From Acetobacteraceae bacterium ESL0709 (GTDB lineage: Bacteria; Pseudomonadota; Alphaproteobacteria; Acetobacterales; Acetobacteraceae): a stretch of DNA of 64,000 nucleotides. Of this stretch, positions 12,367-22,134 are shown in pieces; positions within the stretch are counted from its first letter, which is position 1, and every line of letters begins with the position of its first letter. Location of the stretch: positions 186,001 through 250,000 of the forward strand of contig JAQTIA010000003.1 of assembly GCA_029433415.1 (NCBI GenBank), read 5' to 3'. Below the pieces are notes generated by a model. The model searched no databases. It was given only the letters and a program-made list of their open reading frames with translations, and was not told the origin of the DNA. A program made the position numbers and the translations under genes.

Positions 12367-13996
12367 TAATTATGACAGCTTCACATTCAATCTGGTTCAT
12401 CACTTTGGTGCCTTGGGGGTCGAATGCGACGTTCGTCGCAACGACAGTCTGAGCGTTGATGAAGCTTTGGCCCTTAAACCTGAGGCTATTGTGATTTCTC
12501 CGGGCCCCTGCGCTCCAGATCAGGCAGGTATTTGTTGCGAACTGATTAAAAAGGCGTCCGGGATTATACCCATACTGGGGGTCTGTTTGGGCCATCAGGC
12601 TATCGGGCAGGTTTTTGGGGCTAAAGTGGTGCGTGCGCCTGTGCCCATGCACGGTAAAATCAGCTCTATAACCCATAATAATACAGGCGTTTTCAGCAAT
12701 CTGCCACAATCTCTGAAAATGGTCAGATATCACAGTCTGACTCTCGATCCTGCGACTATTCCTGAATGTCTTGAGGTGAATGCACGGTCGGAAGATGGCG
12801 TCATTATGGGGGTGCGGCACAGGGAATATGCTGTGCACGGCGTTCAGTTTCATCCTGAAAGTATTGCGTCTTCAGCGGGGCGTGACTTACTGGCCAATTT
12901 TCTGGCGATTGCCGGGATCAAAGGGGGCAAGCAGAAAAGCACCTTCGCTCATGGTCTGAAACAGGTTATTTCAGGCCAGCCTCTTTCTGATGAAGAATCC
13001 GAAGCGGCATTCGAAGAGATTATGAAAGGACAGGTTCCCGAGAGTCAGCTCGCTTCCTTTCTGACAGCCCTTTATATGAGGGGCGAGACGAAAGAAGAGC
13101 TTCTGGGAGCGGTGAAGGCCGTAAGGCGTCATATGCGGCGTCTGGAACATGTACCGGAAAATACGATTGATGTTTGCGGCACGGGGGGAGACGGGTTGGG
13201 AACGCTGAATGTGTCTACAGCGGTCTCTTTTGTGCTGGCTGGACTTGGTGTCCCTGTTGCCAAGCATGGAAACAGGGCACTTTCTTCTCTCTCTGGTGCG
13301 ACGGACGTTCTGGAAGCGCTGGGGATTCCTTCAGAGAGCGATATAGAAAAGCAGGAAAAGCGTCTGAGGGAAGATGGGATTGCTTTTCTGGCAGCACCTC
13401 ATCACCATCCTTCCATGAAATTCGCCTTGCCCGTTCGTAAGGCCTTGGGTTTTCGTACTTTATTTAACCTGTTGGGACCTCTTTGTAATCCGGCACAGGT
13501 CAAGCGGCAACTTGTTGGTGTATTTGATGGACAGTGGTGTGAGCCTATTGCTCAGGTTCTGGGAGCCTTGGGAGGGACGCATATATGGGCCGTCCATGGC
13601 AGGACTGATGAGGGTGGTATTGACGAAATAACGCTGGCTGGGCCGACAGATGTCGTCATCTGGGAAGAAGGGAAAACCAGATCATTGACATTGGAGCCGG
13701 AAATGGCAGGGTTACCGCGTATGCCGGTTCATCTCCTGCGTGGTGGTGGCGCTGAGAGCAATGCACAGCGTATGAGGGCTCTGTTTGAGGGTGAAACGGG
13801 CTGTTACCGTGATACGGTTTTGTTTAATGCGGCTGTTGCGCTCCATATTGCAGGTAAAGGAGTGATTCTGGATGAAAAAGGTATTTCATCTGAAGGATTG
13901 AGAGCCAATATCAGACAGGCCGCGTACTCCCTTGATGAAGGTCTAGCGTTAAAGGCGCTCGGGCGTGTTCAGAAATCTTTTTTGCCAGTTGCCTGA
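12350..13996 (+). CDS. trpGD: fused anthranilate synthase component II / anthranilate phosphoribosyltransferase
   Basis: One 548-residue protein with two enzymes. Residues 1-~190 are a class I glutamine amidotransferase: [16 protein letters not shown], nucleophile Cys79 in [11 protein letters not shown], and His168/Glu170 in FHPES. After a short linker (about 190-205) residues ~205-548 are TrpD, with the PRPP-binding [25 protein letters not shown] and the late NLLGPLCNP. Start at 12350 is set by AGGAG six bases upstream; an ATG at 12344 is too close to it. The fusion resembles the enterobacterial TrpGD; most alphaproteobacteria I know keep the two separate. No stop or frameshift is visible at the junction. 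Confidence 0.93.
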   Translation: MILLIDNYDSFTFNLVHHFGALGVECDVRRNDSLSVDEALALKPEAIVISPGPCAPDQAGICCELIKKASGIIPILGVCLGHQAIGQVFGAKVVRAPVPMHGKISSITHNNTGVFSNLPQSLKMVRYHSLTLDPATIPECLEVNARSEDGVIMGVRHREYAVHGVQFHPESIASSAGRDLLANFLAIAGIKGGKQKSTFAHGLKQVISGQPLSDEESEAAFEEIMKGQVPESQLASFLTALYMRGETKEELLGAVKAVRRHMRRLEHVPENTIDVCGTGGDGLGTLNVSTAVSFVLAGLGVPVAKHGNRALSSLSGATDVLEALGIPSESDIEKQEKRLREDGIAFLAAPHHHPSMKFALPVRKALGFRTLFNLLGPLCNPAQVKRQLVGVFDGQWCEPIAQVLGALGGTHIWAVHGRTDEGGIDEITLAGPTDVVIWEEGKTRSLTLEPEMAGLPRMPVHLLRGGGAESNAQRMRALFEGETGCYRDTVLFNAAVALHIAGKGVILDEKGISSEGLRANIRQAAYSLDEGLALKALGRVQKSFLPVA

Positions 13997-14038
13997 TGGA
14001 CTGGTATTGATGCTTGGAATTAAGAAATTGGGACGAGT

Positions 14039-15007
14039 ATGATTTTTTTTAAACGTAAATCTCCAATCGCTTTTGCTCCTTTGGATGGTAATGGGACGAA
14101 TTCCGGTTCTCTGGCCGACTCAGAAGAGGATTCCTCTAAAACAGTCCATCAGGGTGGTATTCCTTCAGAGGAACAGGCAGGAACTGAGGCAGAAGGTGGG
14201 GAGACCTCCAAAGGCCTGGATGTTCTGGAACGTATCTGTGCCCGTATCCGTCTGGATGTGGAGCAGCGTTCGCAAATGTTCCCACTGAAAGATATTGCTG
14301 TTAAATCGCGGGAAATGACAACGCCGACAAGGGGTTTTGGTCAAGCTTTGCAGCATGTCACAGCCGATAGAAGAGTAGGGCTGATCGCGGAGGTCAAAAA
14401 AGCGTCTCCTTCGGCAGGGATTTTGCGTCCTGATTATGATCCTGGGGCTATCGCACAATCTTATCAGGAGGCGGGAGCGAGTTGTATTTCGGTCCTGACA
14501 GAAGGTTCCTGTTTTCATGGGGCCATTGAGGATATTGCAAAAGTAAAAGAGGCGTGCAGCCTTCCCGTTCTTAGGAAAGATTTTATTCTTGATCCTTGGC
14601 AGGTCCATGAAAGTCGTCTTGCCGGGGCGGACTGCATTTTGCTGATTATGGCCATTCTGCCAGAAAATCAGGCAGCCGATTTGATCGCTATAGCGCGCGG
14701 TCTGGGTATGGATGTGCTGATTGAAGTCCATAATGAAGAAGAGCTTAATCGTGCTCTTGCCTATGACAGTTTCCTGATAGGTATTAATAATCGTAATCTG
14801 AAAACACTGGAAACGGATCTTCAGACGACTCTTGATTTGGCTCCTCTTGTCCCGCCTGACAGGCTGATTGTTTCGGAGAGTGGTATCAAGACCAATGCTG
14901 ATCTTGCAAAACTCGGTGAAGTGGGTGCGACGGCTGTTCTAGTCGGGGAATCATTGTTGAGAGAAAAGGATCCTGGCGAAGCAGCGAGAAAGCTTTTGGG
15001 GTTCTGA
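14039..15007 (+). CDS. trpC: indole-3-glycerol-phosphate synthase with N-terminal extension
   Basis: Closes the indole ring from carboxyphenylaminodeoxyribulose phosphate. The TIM barrel is complete from about residue 60 (LDVLERICARIRLDV) with the catalytic EVKKASPSAGILR, VLTEGSCFHG, PVLRKDFILD, IGINNRNLKT and VSESGI. The family usually has 260-275 residues; this one has 322 because of an extra ~57-residue N-terminus that starts MIFFKRKSPIAFAPLDGNG and is rich in Glu, Ser and Gly, probably disordered. The ATG at 14039 has GGGACGAG upstream. A shorter form could begin inside the extension but I see no better ribosome site. It follows trpGD by 42 bases. Confidence 0.92.
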   Translation: MIFFKRKSPIAFAPLDGNGTNSGSLADSEEDSSKTVHQGGIPSEEQAGTEAEGGETSKGLDVLERICARIRLDVEQRSQMFPLKDIAVKSREMTTPTRGFGQALQHVTADRRVGLIAEVKKASPSAGILRPDYDPGAIAQSYQEAGASCISVLTEGSCFHGAIEDIAKVKEACSLPVLRKDFILDPWQVHESRLAGADCILLIMAILPENQAADLIAIARGLGMDVLIEVHNEEELNRALAYDSFLIGINNRNLKTLETDLQTTLDLAPLVPPDRLIVSESGIKTNADLAKLGEVGATAVLVGESLLREKDPGEAARKLLGF

Positions 15008-15137
15008 GATCCGGCTGACGGATTGTTAAATGGGGATAGACATGTTGTTTGCCTCTCGAGCGGTAAGAAAAGTCTGACTTGCAATGTTGTTGTCGTTAGA
15101 GATGGATTAATGATTGGCAAATCCTGAGGAGAGGTCT

Positions 15138-16136
15138 GTGACTCTGAAGAATAAAGCATCAAAAACCGGCTCAGTGTTGACATCTGAGCAGAAAGAACAG
15201 GCCCTGAGAGATATGCTTCTCGTGCGGCGTTTTGAGGAAAAGGCTGGTCAGCTTTACGGCATGGGTCTGATTGGCGGTTTCTGCCATCTTTATATCGGGC
15301 AGGAAGCTGTCGTGGTGGGTATCGGACTTGTGATGAAGCAGGGTGACCGCTCCATTACCTCTTACCGTGATCATGGACAAATGCTTGTTGCAGGAATGAC
15401 CCCACGTGGTGTCATGGCTGAGTTGACGGGACGCTCAGGTGGCTATTCGCATGGTAAAGGGGGTTCCATGCATATGTTCTCCCGTGAAAAAGAATTTTAC
15501 GGAGGACACGGGATTGTTGGCGCGCAGGTTTCTATAGGAACAGGATTGGCTTTCGCGAGTAAATATCGCGATGAAGATTCGGTCTCAATTGTTTATTTTG
15601 GCGATGGTGCAGTCAATCAGGGCCAAGTTTACGAAAGTTTCAATCTTGCAGCCCTTCTAAAGCTCCCTTGCCTTTATGTTATCGAAAATAACCGTTACGG
15701 TATGGGGACATCTGTTGAACGGGCCTCCGCTTCAAAGGATCTTTCGCAGAATGGCAGCCCTTGGGGTATCCCCAGTCTGAAAGTGGACGGTATGAATGTT
15801 GAAGCTGTCTATGGTGCGGCCAAGACGGCGATGGACCATTGCCGTTCCGGGAAAGGGCCGTTCCTTCTGGAAATGGAGACTTACCGTTATCGTGGTCATT
15901 CCATGTCTGACCCGGCGAAATATCGCCCCCGTTCCGAAGTGGACGACATGCGCAGTCATCATGACCCCATAGAGATGCTCAAGTCAGAAATGTTACAGGA
16001 AGGCTACACAGAAGAGGCTTTCAAGGCACTTGATAAGGAAATCAAGGAAATTGTCCAGGATTCAGCCATCTTTGCGCAGGAAAGTCCGCTGCCTGATGAA
16101 AAAGAATTATGGACTGATATTTTGGTGGAGGCCTGA
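15138..16136 (+). CDS. pdhA: pyruvate dehydrogenase E1 component, alpha subunit
   Basis: Thiamine-diphosphate-dependent decarboxylase half of PDH E1. The TPP motif runs from FGDGAVNQGQVYESFNLAAL to IENNRYGMGTS; GFCHLYIGQEAVVVG, SYRDHG and the phosphorylation-loop region YRYRGHSMSDP are typical. The GTG at 15138 is taken as start because AGGAGAGG lies just upstream; a TTG 24 bases earlier would lie inside that ribosome site. 332 residues. First gene of pdhA-pdhB-pdhC-lpd-lipA-ratA, about 130 bases after trpC, so a promoter may lie in that gap. Confidence 0.95.
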   Translation: MTLKNKASKTGSVLTSEQKEQALRDMLLVRRFEEKAGQLYGMGLIGGFCHLYIGQEAVVVGIGLVMKQGDRSITSYRDHGQMLVAGMTPRGVMAELTGRSGGYSHGKGGSMHMFSREKEFYGGHGIVGAQVSIGTGLAFASKYRDEDSVSIVYFGDGAVNQGQVYESFNLAALLKLPCLYVIENNRYGMGTSVERASASKDLSQNGSPWGIPSLKVDGMNVEAVYGAAKTAMDHCRSGKGPFLLEMETYRYRGHSMSDPAKYRPRSEVDDMRSHHDPIEMLKSEMLQEGYTEEAFKALDKEIKEIVQDSAIFAQESPLPDEKELWTDILVEA

Positions 16137-16139
16137 TCC

Positions 16140-17492
16140 ATGGCAGTAACGATTTTAATGCCGGCGTTGTCTCCAACCATGACAGAAGGTACGCTGGCGC
16201 GTTGGCTCAAAAAAGAGGGTGAGGTTGTTGCAGCTGGCGAGGTCATTGCTGAAATTGAGACAGACAAGGCCACAATGGAGCTTGAGGCAATTGAAGAGGG
16301 TGTACTGGGTCGTATCCTCGTTACCGACGGGACGTCTGAAGTCGCCGTTAATACGCCAATTGCCATTTTGGTCGAAGAGGGGGAATCTGTTCCTGAACAG
16401 TCAGGAAATTCTGCTTCACAGCCTCTATCAGGAAAAAATATTTCTTCTTCGGTAGAGAAACCTGCACAGCCTGTTCAGAGCGTTCAGCAGCAGGAACCTG
16501 AATGGGGCGAGACGCGGGAAATGACAGTCCGTGAAGCTCTCCGTGACACCATGGTTGAAGAGTTGCGCCGTGATCAGGATGTTTTCCTGATGGGGGAAGA
16601 AGTAGCCGAATATCAGGGTGCCTATAAAGTCAGTCAGGGCTTGCTGGATGAGTTTGGTGCCAGACGTGTTATTGATATGCCGATCAGTGAGCATGGTTTT
16701 ACCGGCATGGCCGTTGGTGCCGCTTTGACGGGGCTGAAACCCATTGTCGAATTCATGACGATGAATTTTGCCCTTCAGGCCATAGATCATATTATCAATT
16801 CTGCTGCCAAGACTCGCTATATGTCTGGTGGTCAGGTCTCATGTCCCATCGTGTTTCGTGGTCCTAACGGTGCAGCGGCGCGTGTGGGGGCTCAGCATTC
16901 ACAATGTTTTGCCAGCTGGTATGCTCATGTGCCGGGTTTGAAAGTCGTTGTTCCCTGGTCTGCTGCTGATGCAAAGGGTCTGCTCAAGGCGGCTATTCGT
17001 GATCCTAACCCTGTGATTGTTCTTGAAAATGAAATTCTCTATGGGCAAAAATTTGAGGCGCCTATAAGCGAGGATTTCGTTCTTCCAATCGGGAAAGCTA
17101 AAATTGAGAGAGAAGGAAAAGACGTCACGCTTGTCGCCTTTTCAATTATGGTTGGCGTAGCTCTTGAAGCCGCTGAACTTTTGGCAAAAGAGGGTATCGA
17201 CGCAGAAGTCATCAATCTACGTTCTGTTCGTCCTCTTGATAAAGAGACGATTATTGCCAGTGTGCGTAAAACAAATCATATCGTATCGGTCGAAGAGGGA
17301 TGGCCTGTGGCCGGTATCGGTGCTGAAATCTGCACTATCGCTGTAGAAGAGGCTTTTGACTGGCTGGACGCTCCGCCTGTGCGGGTCTGCGGGCTGGATA
17401 TCCCTCTGCCTTACGCTGCAAATCTGGAGAAGTTGGCTTTGCCTAAGCCGGAGTGGATTGTTGACGCCGTGCGCAAGCAGTTTGGAGGATAA
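16140..17492 (+). CDS. pdhB: pyruvate dehydrogenase E1 component, beta subunit, with lipoyl domain
   Basis: E1-beta of the pyruvate dehydrogenase complex. Residues 1-~80 form a biotinyl/lipoyl domain with the lipoylated Lys in [12 protein letters not shown]; an Ala/Ser/Pro/Gln-rich linker follows (about 85-120), then the transketolase-like pyrimidine-binding and C-terminal domains ([43 protein letters not shown]). 450 residues. The extra lipoyl domain on E1-beta is known in alphaproteobacteria such as Zymomonas and rhizobia. The start lies three bases after the pdhA stop. Its lipoyl domain is nearly the same as that of the next gene. Confidence 0.95.
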   Translation: MAVTILMPALSPTMTEGTLARWLKKEGEVVAAGEVIAEIETDKATMELEAIEEGVLGRILVTDGTSEVAVNTPIAILVEEGESVPEQSGNSASQPLSGKNISSSVEKPAQPVQSVQQQEPEWGETREMTVREALRDTMVEELRRDQDVFLMGEEVAEYQGAYKVSQGLLDEFGARRVIDMPISEHGFTGMAVGAALTGLKPIVEFMTMNFALQAIDHIINSAAKTRYMSGGQVSCPIVFRGPNGAAARVGAQHSQCFASWYAHVPGLKVVVPWSAADAKGLLKAAIRDPNPVIVLENEILYGQKFEAPISEDFVLPIGKAKIEREGKDVTLVAFSIMVGVALEAAELLAKEGIDAEVINLRSVRPLDKETIIASVRKTNHIVSVEEGWPVAGIGAEICTIAVEEAFDWLDAPPVRVCGLDIPLPYAANLEKLALPKPEWIVDAVRKQFGG

Positions 17493-17497
17493 ATTCA

Positions 17498-18727
17498 ATG
17501 GCGACTCCTATTTTAATGCCAGCTTTGTCCCCTACAATGAAAGTGGGAACACTCGCGCGCTGGCTCAAAAAAGAAGGCGAGTCCGTTACATCGGGTGAGG
17601 TGATCGCCGAAATTGAGACGGATAAGGCCACGATGGAGGTTGAGGCCGTCGATGAAGGTATCCTTGGCCGTATCCTGGTGGCTGAAGGAACAGGCGATGT
17701 GGCTGTAAATACGCCTATTGCTATTTTGGTTGAGGAAGGAGAGGTCGTCCCCGATACGGTTGATGCGGCTCCGGTTACATCCAAACAGCAGAATAATATT
17801 CAGTCGGCACCTCAGAAAGCTGAAAATGCGCCTTCGCATAATGGCTCTGCCAAGGAGTCGGAGGAAAAACGCCTTTTCATATCGCCTCTGGCGCGCCGTA
17901 TTGCCCGTGAGCGGGGAGTGAAGCTGGAAAATATAAAGGGTTCCGGTCCGAATGGACGGATTATCAAACGTGATGTGGATGCCGTTCTGGTGCGGGACGA
18001 CACAAAAACAGCGAAACCAGAAGAAACGGTCTCTTCTGGTTCCGTGGAGCGTATTAAACACTCGACCATGCGCAAGGTCATTGCCCGCCGTCTGACAGAA
18101 TCAAAGACGCAGGTCCCTCATTTCTACGTTTCCACAGATATTGAGCTTGACGCTCTTCTGGCATTAAGGAGCAAGCTTAACGCGTCTCTGACCAATGAGA
18201 ATATCAAGATTTCCGTTAATGATCTGATGATCAAGGCTGTGGCTCTGGCATTGAGAAAAATGCCGGGCCTGAATGTGCAATACACAGAGACGGAAATGCT
18301 TCATTTTGAAGATATTGATATCTCTATGGCTGTGTCTATTCCTGATGGACTGATTACCCCTATTATCCGTCAGGCTGATAAGAAATCACTGAAGCAGATC
18401 AGTCGGGAAGCCAAGGATCTCGCCAGCCGCGCTCGTGCCAACAAGCTGGCGCCCGAAGAGTTTCAGGGGGGGACATTCTCCATTTCCAATATGGGTATGT
18501 TTGGCGTGCGCGATTTCGGAGCTATCATCAATCCGCCTCAGGCGGCCATTCTGGCCATTGCGGCTGGAGAAAAGCGTGCGGTCGTCCGTCATGACCAGAT
18601 TGTCACGGCAACTGTGATGACGGTCACACTTTCAGTCGATCATCGTGCGGTTGATGGCGCTTTGGGCGCACAATGGCTCAATACCCTTAAAGACCTTGTT
18701 CAGAACCCTTACGCGTTGGTGCTTTAA
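17498..18727 (+). CDS. pdhC: dihydrolipoamide acetyltransferase (E2) of pyruvate dehydrogenase
   Basis: Core subunit of the pyruvate dehydrogenase complex that moves the acetyl group to CoA. Order of domains: lipoyl domain 1-~80 ([12 protein letters not shown] carries the lipoyl Lys), flexible linker, peripheral-subunit-binding domain about 127-162 (ISPLARRIARERGVKLENIK), and the catalytic acetyltransferase domain from about 185 with the active-site DHRAVDGALGAQWL near the C-terminus. 409 residues. GGAGG overlaps the end of pdhB and leads directly into this gene. Confidence 0.96.
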   Translation: MATPILMPALSPTMKVGTLARWLKKEGESVTSGEVIAEIETDKATMEVEAVDEGILGRILVAEGTGDVAVNTPIAILVEEGEVVPDTVDAAPVTSKQQNNIQSAPQKAENAPSHNGSAKESEEKRLFISPLARRIARERGVKLENIKGSGPNGRIIKRDVDAVLVRDDTKTAKPEETVSSGSVERIKHSTMRKVIARRLTESKTQVPHFYVSTDIELDALLALRSKLNASLTNENIKISVNDLMIKAVALALRKMPGLNVQYTETEMLHFEDIDISMAVSIPDGLITPIIRQADKKSLKQISREAKDLASRARANKLAPEEFQGGTFSISNMGMFGVRDFGAIINPPQAAILAIAAGEKRAVVRHDQIVTATVMTVTLSVDHRAVDGALGAQWLNTLKDLVQNPYALVL

Positions 18728-18730
18728 TTC

Positions 18731-20137
18731 ATGTCAGATTTGTTTGATCTTATCGTTGTTGGTGGCGGTCCTGGTGGTTATGTCGCTGCGCTGAGGGGCA
18801 GTCAGCTGGGAATGAACGTGGCTTTGGTGGAAAGCGCATATATGGGGGGCGTTTGCCTTAACTGGGGATGTATTCCGACCAAGGCTCTGCTCCGTTCCGC
18901 CGATATTTTCCATAGTTTGAGCCATCTTAAGGAGTTTGGACTCTCTGCAGATAATCCCTCTTTTGACCTTGAAAAGGTTGTGGCACGTTCCCGCTCCGTT
19001 GCGGATCGTATGCGCAAGGGTGTAACTCATCTTTTGAAAAAAGCTAAAGTCACGACCTTTGAAGGGCGCGCCAGTCTGGCTGGGAAGGTTGGAGAAGCTC
19101 ATAAAGTTTCTGTCAGCAAGGATGGGAAGGAAGTAGCCTCTATTCGTGCACCTCATGTTATTCTGGCGACGGGTGCGCGTGCCCGTCAATTGCCGGGGCT
19201 GGAAACAGACGGTAAGCTGATCTGGGGTGCCAGAGAGGCGATGACGCCGACAAGTTTCCCCAAACGTCTTCTTGTGATTGGTTCGGGAGCGATTGGTATT
19301 GAGTTCGCTTCATTCTACCGGGATCTGGGGAGTGAGGTCACGATCGCTGAAGTGGCAGACCGAATTCTGATCGCCGAAGATCCCGAAATCAGCATGCAGG
19401 CGCAGAAAGCGTTCGAAAAGCGTGGCATCAGGATTCTGACATCTGCCAAGGTTGGTCCCTTGCAGAAAGAAGCGGATCAGGTGTCAACGACGATTGAAAC
19501 GCCCAAAGGCAAGACAGAACTGACCGTTGATCGTGTGATCTGTGCCGTGGGCATTGTTGGGAATGTTGAGGATCTTGGGTTGGAAAAAACCCGCGTCAAA
19601 ATTGACCGCACTCATATCATTACAGATGAGTTCTGCCGTACGGATGAGCCGGGACTTTATGCCATTGGCGATGTGGCTGGTGCTCCTTGGCTGGCTCATA
19701 AGGCCAGTCATGAAGCTGTGATTTGCGTTGAGAAAATTTCAGGCCGTTCGCCAGAGCCGCTTCATACGCTTTCCATTCCAGGCTGTACATATTCGCGGCC
19801 CCAGATTGCTTCTGTTGGGCTGAGTGAGGAGAAAGCCAAGGCTATGGGAAAAACAGTCAAGGTAGGACGTTTCCCTTTCCTGGCGAATGGTAAGGCTGTG
19901 GCTATGGGTGAGCCTGACGGCATGACCAAGGTTGTGTTTGATGCTACAACAGGTGAATTGCTGGGTGCTCATATGATTGGTGCCGAAGTGACAGAAATGA
20001 TTCAGGGTTTTGTCATTGCTCGTACAGGCGAGTTGACTGAGGCTGAACTTAGTGAGACAGTTTTCCCGCATCCGACCATTTCAGAAACGATGCATGAGGC
20101 TGTGCTTTCTGCTTTTGAGGGCGCATTGCATATCTAA
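18731..20137 (+). CDS. lpdA: dihydrolipoyl dehydrogenase (E3)
   Basis: Reoxidises the dihydrolipoyl groups of E2 with FAD and NAD. The FAD site VVGGGPGGYVAALRG, the redox disulfide in GGVCLNWGCIPTKAL, the NAD site VIGSGAIGIEFASFY, the second FAD motif YAIGDVAGAPWLAHKA and the C-terminal active site HPTISETMHEAV are all visible. 468 residues. It follows pdhC with a 3-base gap, and its stop abuts the lipA start, so the acetyl-transferring enzyme, its reductase and the cofactor-making enzyme are made together. Confidence 0.97.
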   Translation: MSDLFDLIVVGGGPGGYVAALRGSQLGMNVALVESAYMGGVCLNWGCIPTKALLRSADIFHSLSHLKEFGLSADNPSFDLEKVVARSRSVADRMRKGVTHLLKKAKVTTFEGRASLAGKVGEAHKVSVSKDGKEVASIRAPHVILATGARARQLPGLETDGKLIWGAREAMTPTSFPKRLLVIGSGAIGIEFASFYRDLGSEVTIAEVADRILIAEDPEISMQAQKAFEKRGIRILTSAKVGPLQKEADQVSTTIETPKGKTELTVDRVICAVGIVGNVEDLGLEKTRVKIDRTHIITDEFCRTDEPGLYAIGDVAGAPWLAHKASHEAVICVEKISGRSPEPLHTLSIPGCTYSRPQIASVGLSEEKAKAMGKTVKVGRFPFLANGKAVAMGEPDGMTKVVFDATTGELLGAHMIGAEVTEMIQGFVIARTGELTEAELSETVFPHPTISETMHEAVLSAFEGALHI

Positions 20138-21109
20138 ATGTCCACACGGCTTGTCATTGATCACCAGAAGAATCGTGTAGCTCTTCGTCATCCGGAAAAG
20201 GCTCATCGGCCCGATAACCCCGTGGCGCGTAAGCCAGCCTGGATAAGGGTCAAGGCACCTACGCACCCCGTCTATCATGAGACGCGTGCCCTGATGCGTG
20301 AGCATAAACTGGCGACAGTCTGCGAAGAGGCGGCGTGCCCCAATATCGGAGAGTGCTGGTCCCAGCGTCATGCGACCATGATGATTATGGGGGAGATCTG
20401 CACGCGGGCCTGTGCGTTTTGTAATGTGTCGACGGGGTTGCCGGCTCCATTGGATGAAGGAGAGCCGGGGCGTGTGGCAGAGGCCGTTGCAAGACTTGGG
20501 CTGCGTCATGTGGTCATTACATCAGTCGATCGTGATGATCTCCCCGATGGGGGTGCAGGTCATTTTGCCAGAGTCATAAAGGCTGTCAGAGAGCAGTCTC
20601 CTGATACGACAATAGAGATTCTGACGCCTGATTTCCTGCGCAAGGAAGGAGCGCTGGAGGTCGTTGTGGCGGCGAAGCCTGACGTTTTTAATCACAATAT
20701 TGAGACCGTGCCTCGTCTTTACCCTTCAATAAGACCGGGAGCCCGCTATTTTCAGTCACTTCGTCTTCTGAACGACGTCAAGCGGCTTGATCCCTATATG
20801 TTTACAAAATCTGGATTAATGCTAGGGCTGGGGGAAGATAAGGCTGAAGTAGGACAGGTCATGGATGATTTCCGTATCGCAGATGTGGATTTTCTGACTC
20901 TTGGCCAATATCTGCAGCCAAGTGTGAAACATGCTGCGGTGAAACATTTCGTGACCCCTGATGAATTTTCTGATTATGCCATGACGGCCCGCGTCAAAGG
21001 CTTTTTGCAGGTTAGTGCCTCGCCTTTGACACGCTCTTCCTATCATGCTGATCAGGATTTTGCTCAGCTTAAAAAAGAACGTTCCCGCCGTCTGGGAGAG
21101 ATAAGCTGA
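20138..21109 (+). CDS. lipA: lipoyl synthase
   Basis: Radical SAM enzyme that inserts two sulfurs into the octanoyl chain on lipoyl domains. It has the auxiliary cluster cysteines in [13 protein letters not shown] and the radical SAM CX3CX2C in [10 protein letters not shown], followed by [15 protein letters not shown] and [11 protein letters not shown], and ends in the conserved [14 protein letters not shown] with the serine that ligates the auxiliary cluster. 323 residues. No gap to lpdA; co-expression with the pdh genes fits its role in loading the two lipoyl domains encoded just upstream. Confidence 0.97.
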   Translation: MSTRLVIDHQKNRVALRHPEKAHRPDNPVARKPAWIRVKAPTHPVYHETRALMREHKLATVCEEAACPNIGECWSQRHATMMIMGEICTRACAFCNVSTGLPAPLDEGEPGRVAEAVARLGLRHVVITSVDRDDLPDGGAGHFARVIKAVREQSPDTTIEILTPDFLRKEGALEVVVAAKPDVFNHNIETVPRLYPSIRPGARYFQSLRLLNDVKRLDPYMFTKSGLMLGLGEDKAEVGQVMDDFRIADVDFLTLGQYLQPSVKHAAVKHFVTPDEFSDYAMTARVKGFLQVSASPLTRSSYHADQDFAQLKKERSRRLGEIS

Positions 21110-21110
21110 T

Positions 21111-21572
21111 ATGCCTACTCACGCCGAGCAACGTCTGATACCCTATACACCTGAGCAGCTTTTTGACCTTGTGGCTGATGTTGGCAAATACCCGGATTTT
21201 CTTCCATGGTGTATCAAGGCTGTTGTGAAATCCCGAACAGAGGAAGAGCTTGTTGCTGATCTGAGTGTCGGGTTTGGACCCTTCAGGGAGTCTTATACGA
21301 GCAGGGTTACTCTGGAGCGCCCGAACCGGATTTTAGTGCGTTATGAAAGAGGTCCTTTCAAGTATCTCAAGAATATATGGACGTTTACGCCTCATGAGGC
21401 TGGATGCGTCGTGGATTTCTACGTGGATTTCGAGTTCAGATCCCGCCTTTTGCGCAATGCTATAGGGATTGTTTTTAATGAAGGTATTCGCCTTATGGTG
21501 AAGGCATTCATCACTCGTGCACGTGAAATTTATGGCCCTCCCAAATTTCCTTCTTCGTCTACTGTCAGATAA
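21111..21572 (+). CDS. RatA/COQ10-family START-like protein
   Basis: A 153-residue START/SRPBCC-fold protein: PYTPEQLFDLVADVGKYPDF at the N-terminus, FLPWCIKA, and the RLLRNAIGIVFNEGIRLM helix at the end are the family landmarks. Eukaryotic and alphaproteobacterial members act as ubiquinone-binding (COQ10) proteins; the E. coli member was called RatA, a toxin that blocks ribosomal subunit joining. The chromosomal place after lipA, with one base between, is the normal one in alphaproteobacteria and favours a housekeeping quinone-related role; that choice is inference. Confidence 0.88.
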   Translation: MPTHAEQRLIPYTPEQLFDLVADVGKYPDFLPWCIKAVVKSRTEEELVADLSVGFGPFRESYTSRVTLERPNRILVRYERGPFKYLKNIWTFTPHEAGCVVDFYVDFEFRSRLLRNAIGIVFNEGIRLMVKAFITRAREIYGPPKFPSSSTVR

Positions 21573-21711
21573 ATGGCTTCAGTCTATTAAATGATATACT
21601 GGACCAATTTTGTTCTGTAATTAATTTGGCAAAAATGATTGTTTTGTAAGGCTGTTGGCTTTACACTGAAAGAGGTTTCACTCCTGAAGTGAATATTAAT
21701 GGAGTTGAGTA

Positions 21712-22077
21712 ATGAAGAAATTATCTCTTACAGCTTTTGCTGCAGCTGGTCTGATGGCTGTTTCTGCACCTGCTTTTGCGGCCACGGCCCAGACAGCCCA
21801 TCATCATGCTGCTCATCATCAGGGTAAAGCACATAAAAAAGGTCAGTCAAAAAAGGCTGATGCACCTGTTTCCAAAACAGACGAACTGAATGCAATGTCT
21901 CTTCAGAAGGCCCAGACGCCTGTTCTGACACCTCCTGCCGTTGTTACAGTTCCGCAGAAAGAAGCGCAGCAGCTTCAGAAGGAATCAGGCAATGCTGTGA
22001 TGCCGGTTGTACCAATGACTCAGGCACCCTCTGCTTCCGTTATGCCGGCTCCGATGCCTGCTCCAGCTGCGCAGTAA
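21712..22077 (+). CDS. small secreted protein, His/Lys/Pro-rich, unknown function
   Basis: No family recognised. Residues 1-24 form a clean Sec signal peptide (MKKLSLTAFAAAGLMAVSAP then AFA cut). The mature 97 residues are low complexity: a His-rich start (AHHHAAHHQGKAHKK), a Lys stretch, and a Pro/Val/Met/Ala-rich tail ending PMPAPAAQ. GGAG stands close to the ATG and a terminator follows, so this is a single-gene unit. Composition resembles periplasmic acid- or metal-response peptides, but that is only a guess. Preceded by about 140 bases of non-coding DNA that should contain its promoter. Confidence 0.75.
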   Translation: MKKLSLTAFAAAGLMAVSAPAFAATAQTAHHHAAHHQGKAHKKGQSKKADAPVSKTDELNAMSLQKAQTPVLTPPAVVTVPQKEAQQLQKESGNAVMPVVPMTQAPSASVMPAPMPAPAAQ

Positions 22078-22108
22078 TATCCCGGTTGCAAATTACGGTT
22101 TTTTAAAG

Positions 22109-22134
22109 CGGCCTCTTTCGGGAGGCCGTTTTTT
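22109..22134 (+). terminator. Rho-independent terminator after the small secreted protein
   Basis: CGGCCTC (22109-22115) pairs perfectly with GAGGCCG (22122-22128) around a TTTCGG loop, followed by six T. It faces the end of the convergent transglycosylase gene, whose stop lies at 22133. Confidence 0.9.

Noticed and set aside
16140-17750. Near-identical lipoyl domains of pdhB and pdhC as a recent duplication
   Set aside because: This arrangement is long known and conserved in alphaproteobacterial pyruvate dehydrogenases, so it is not novel here.
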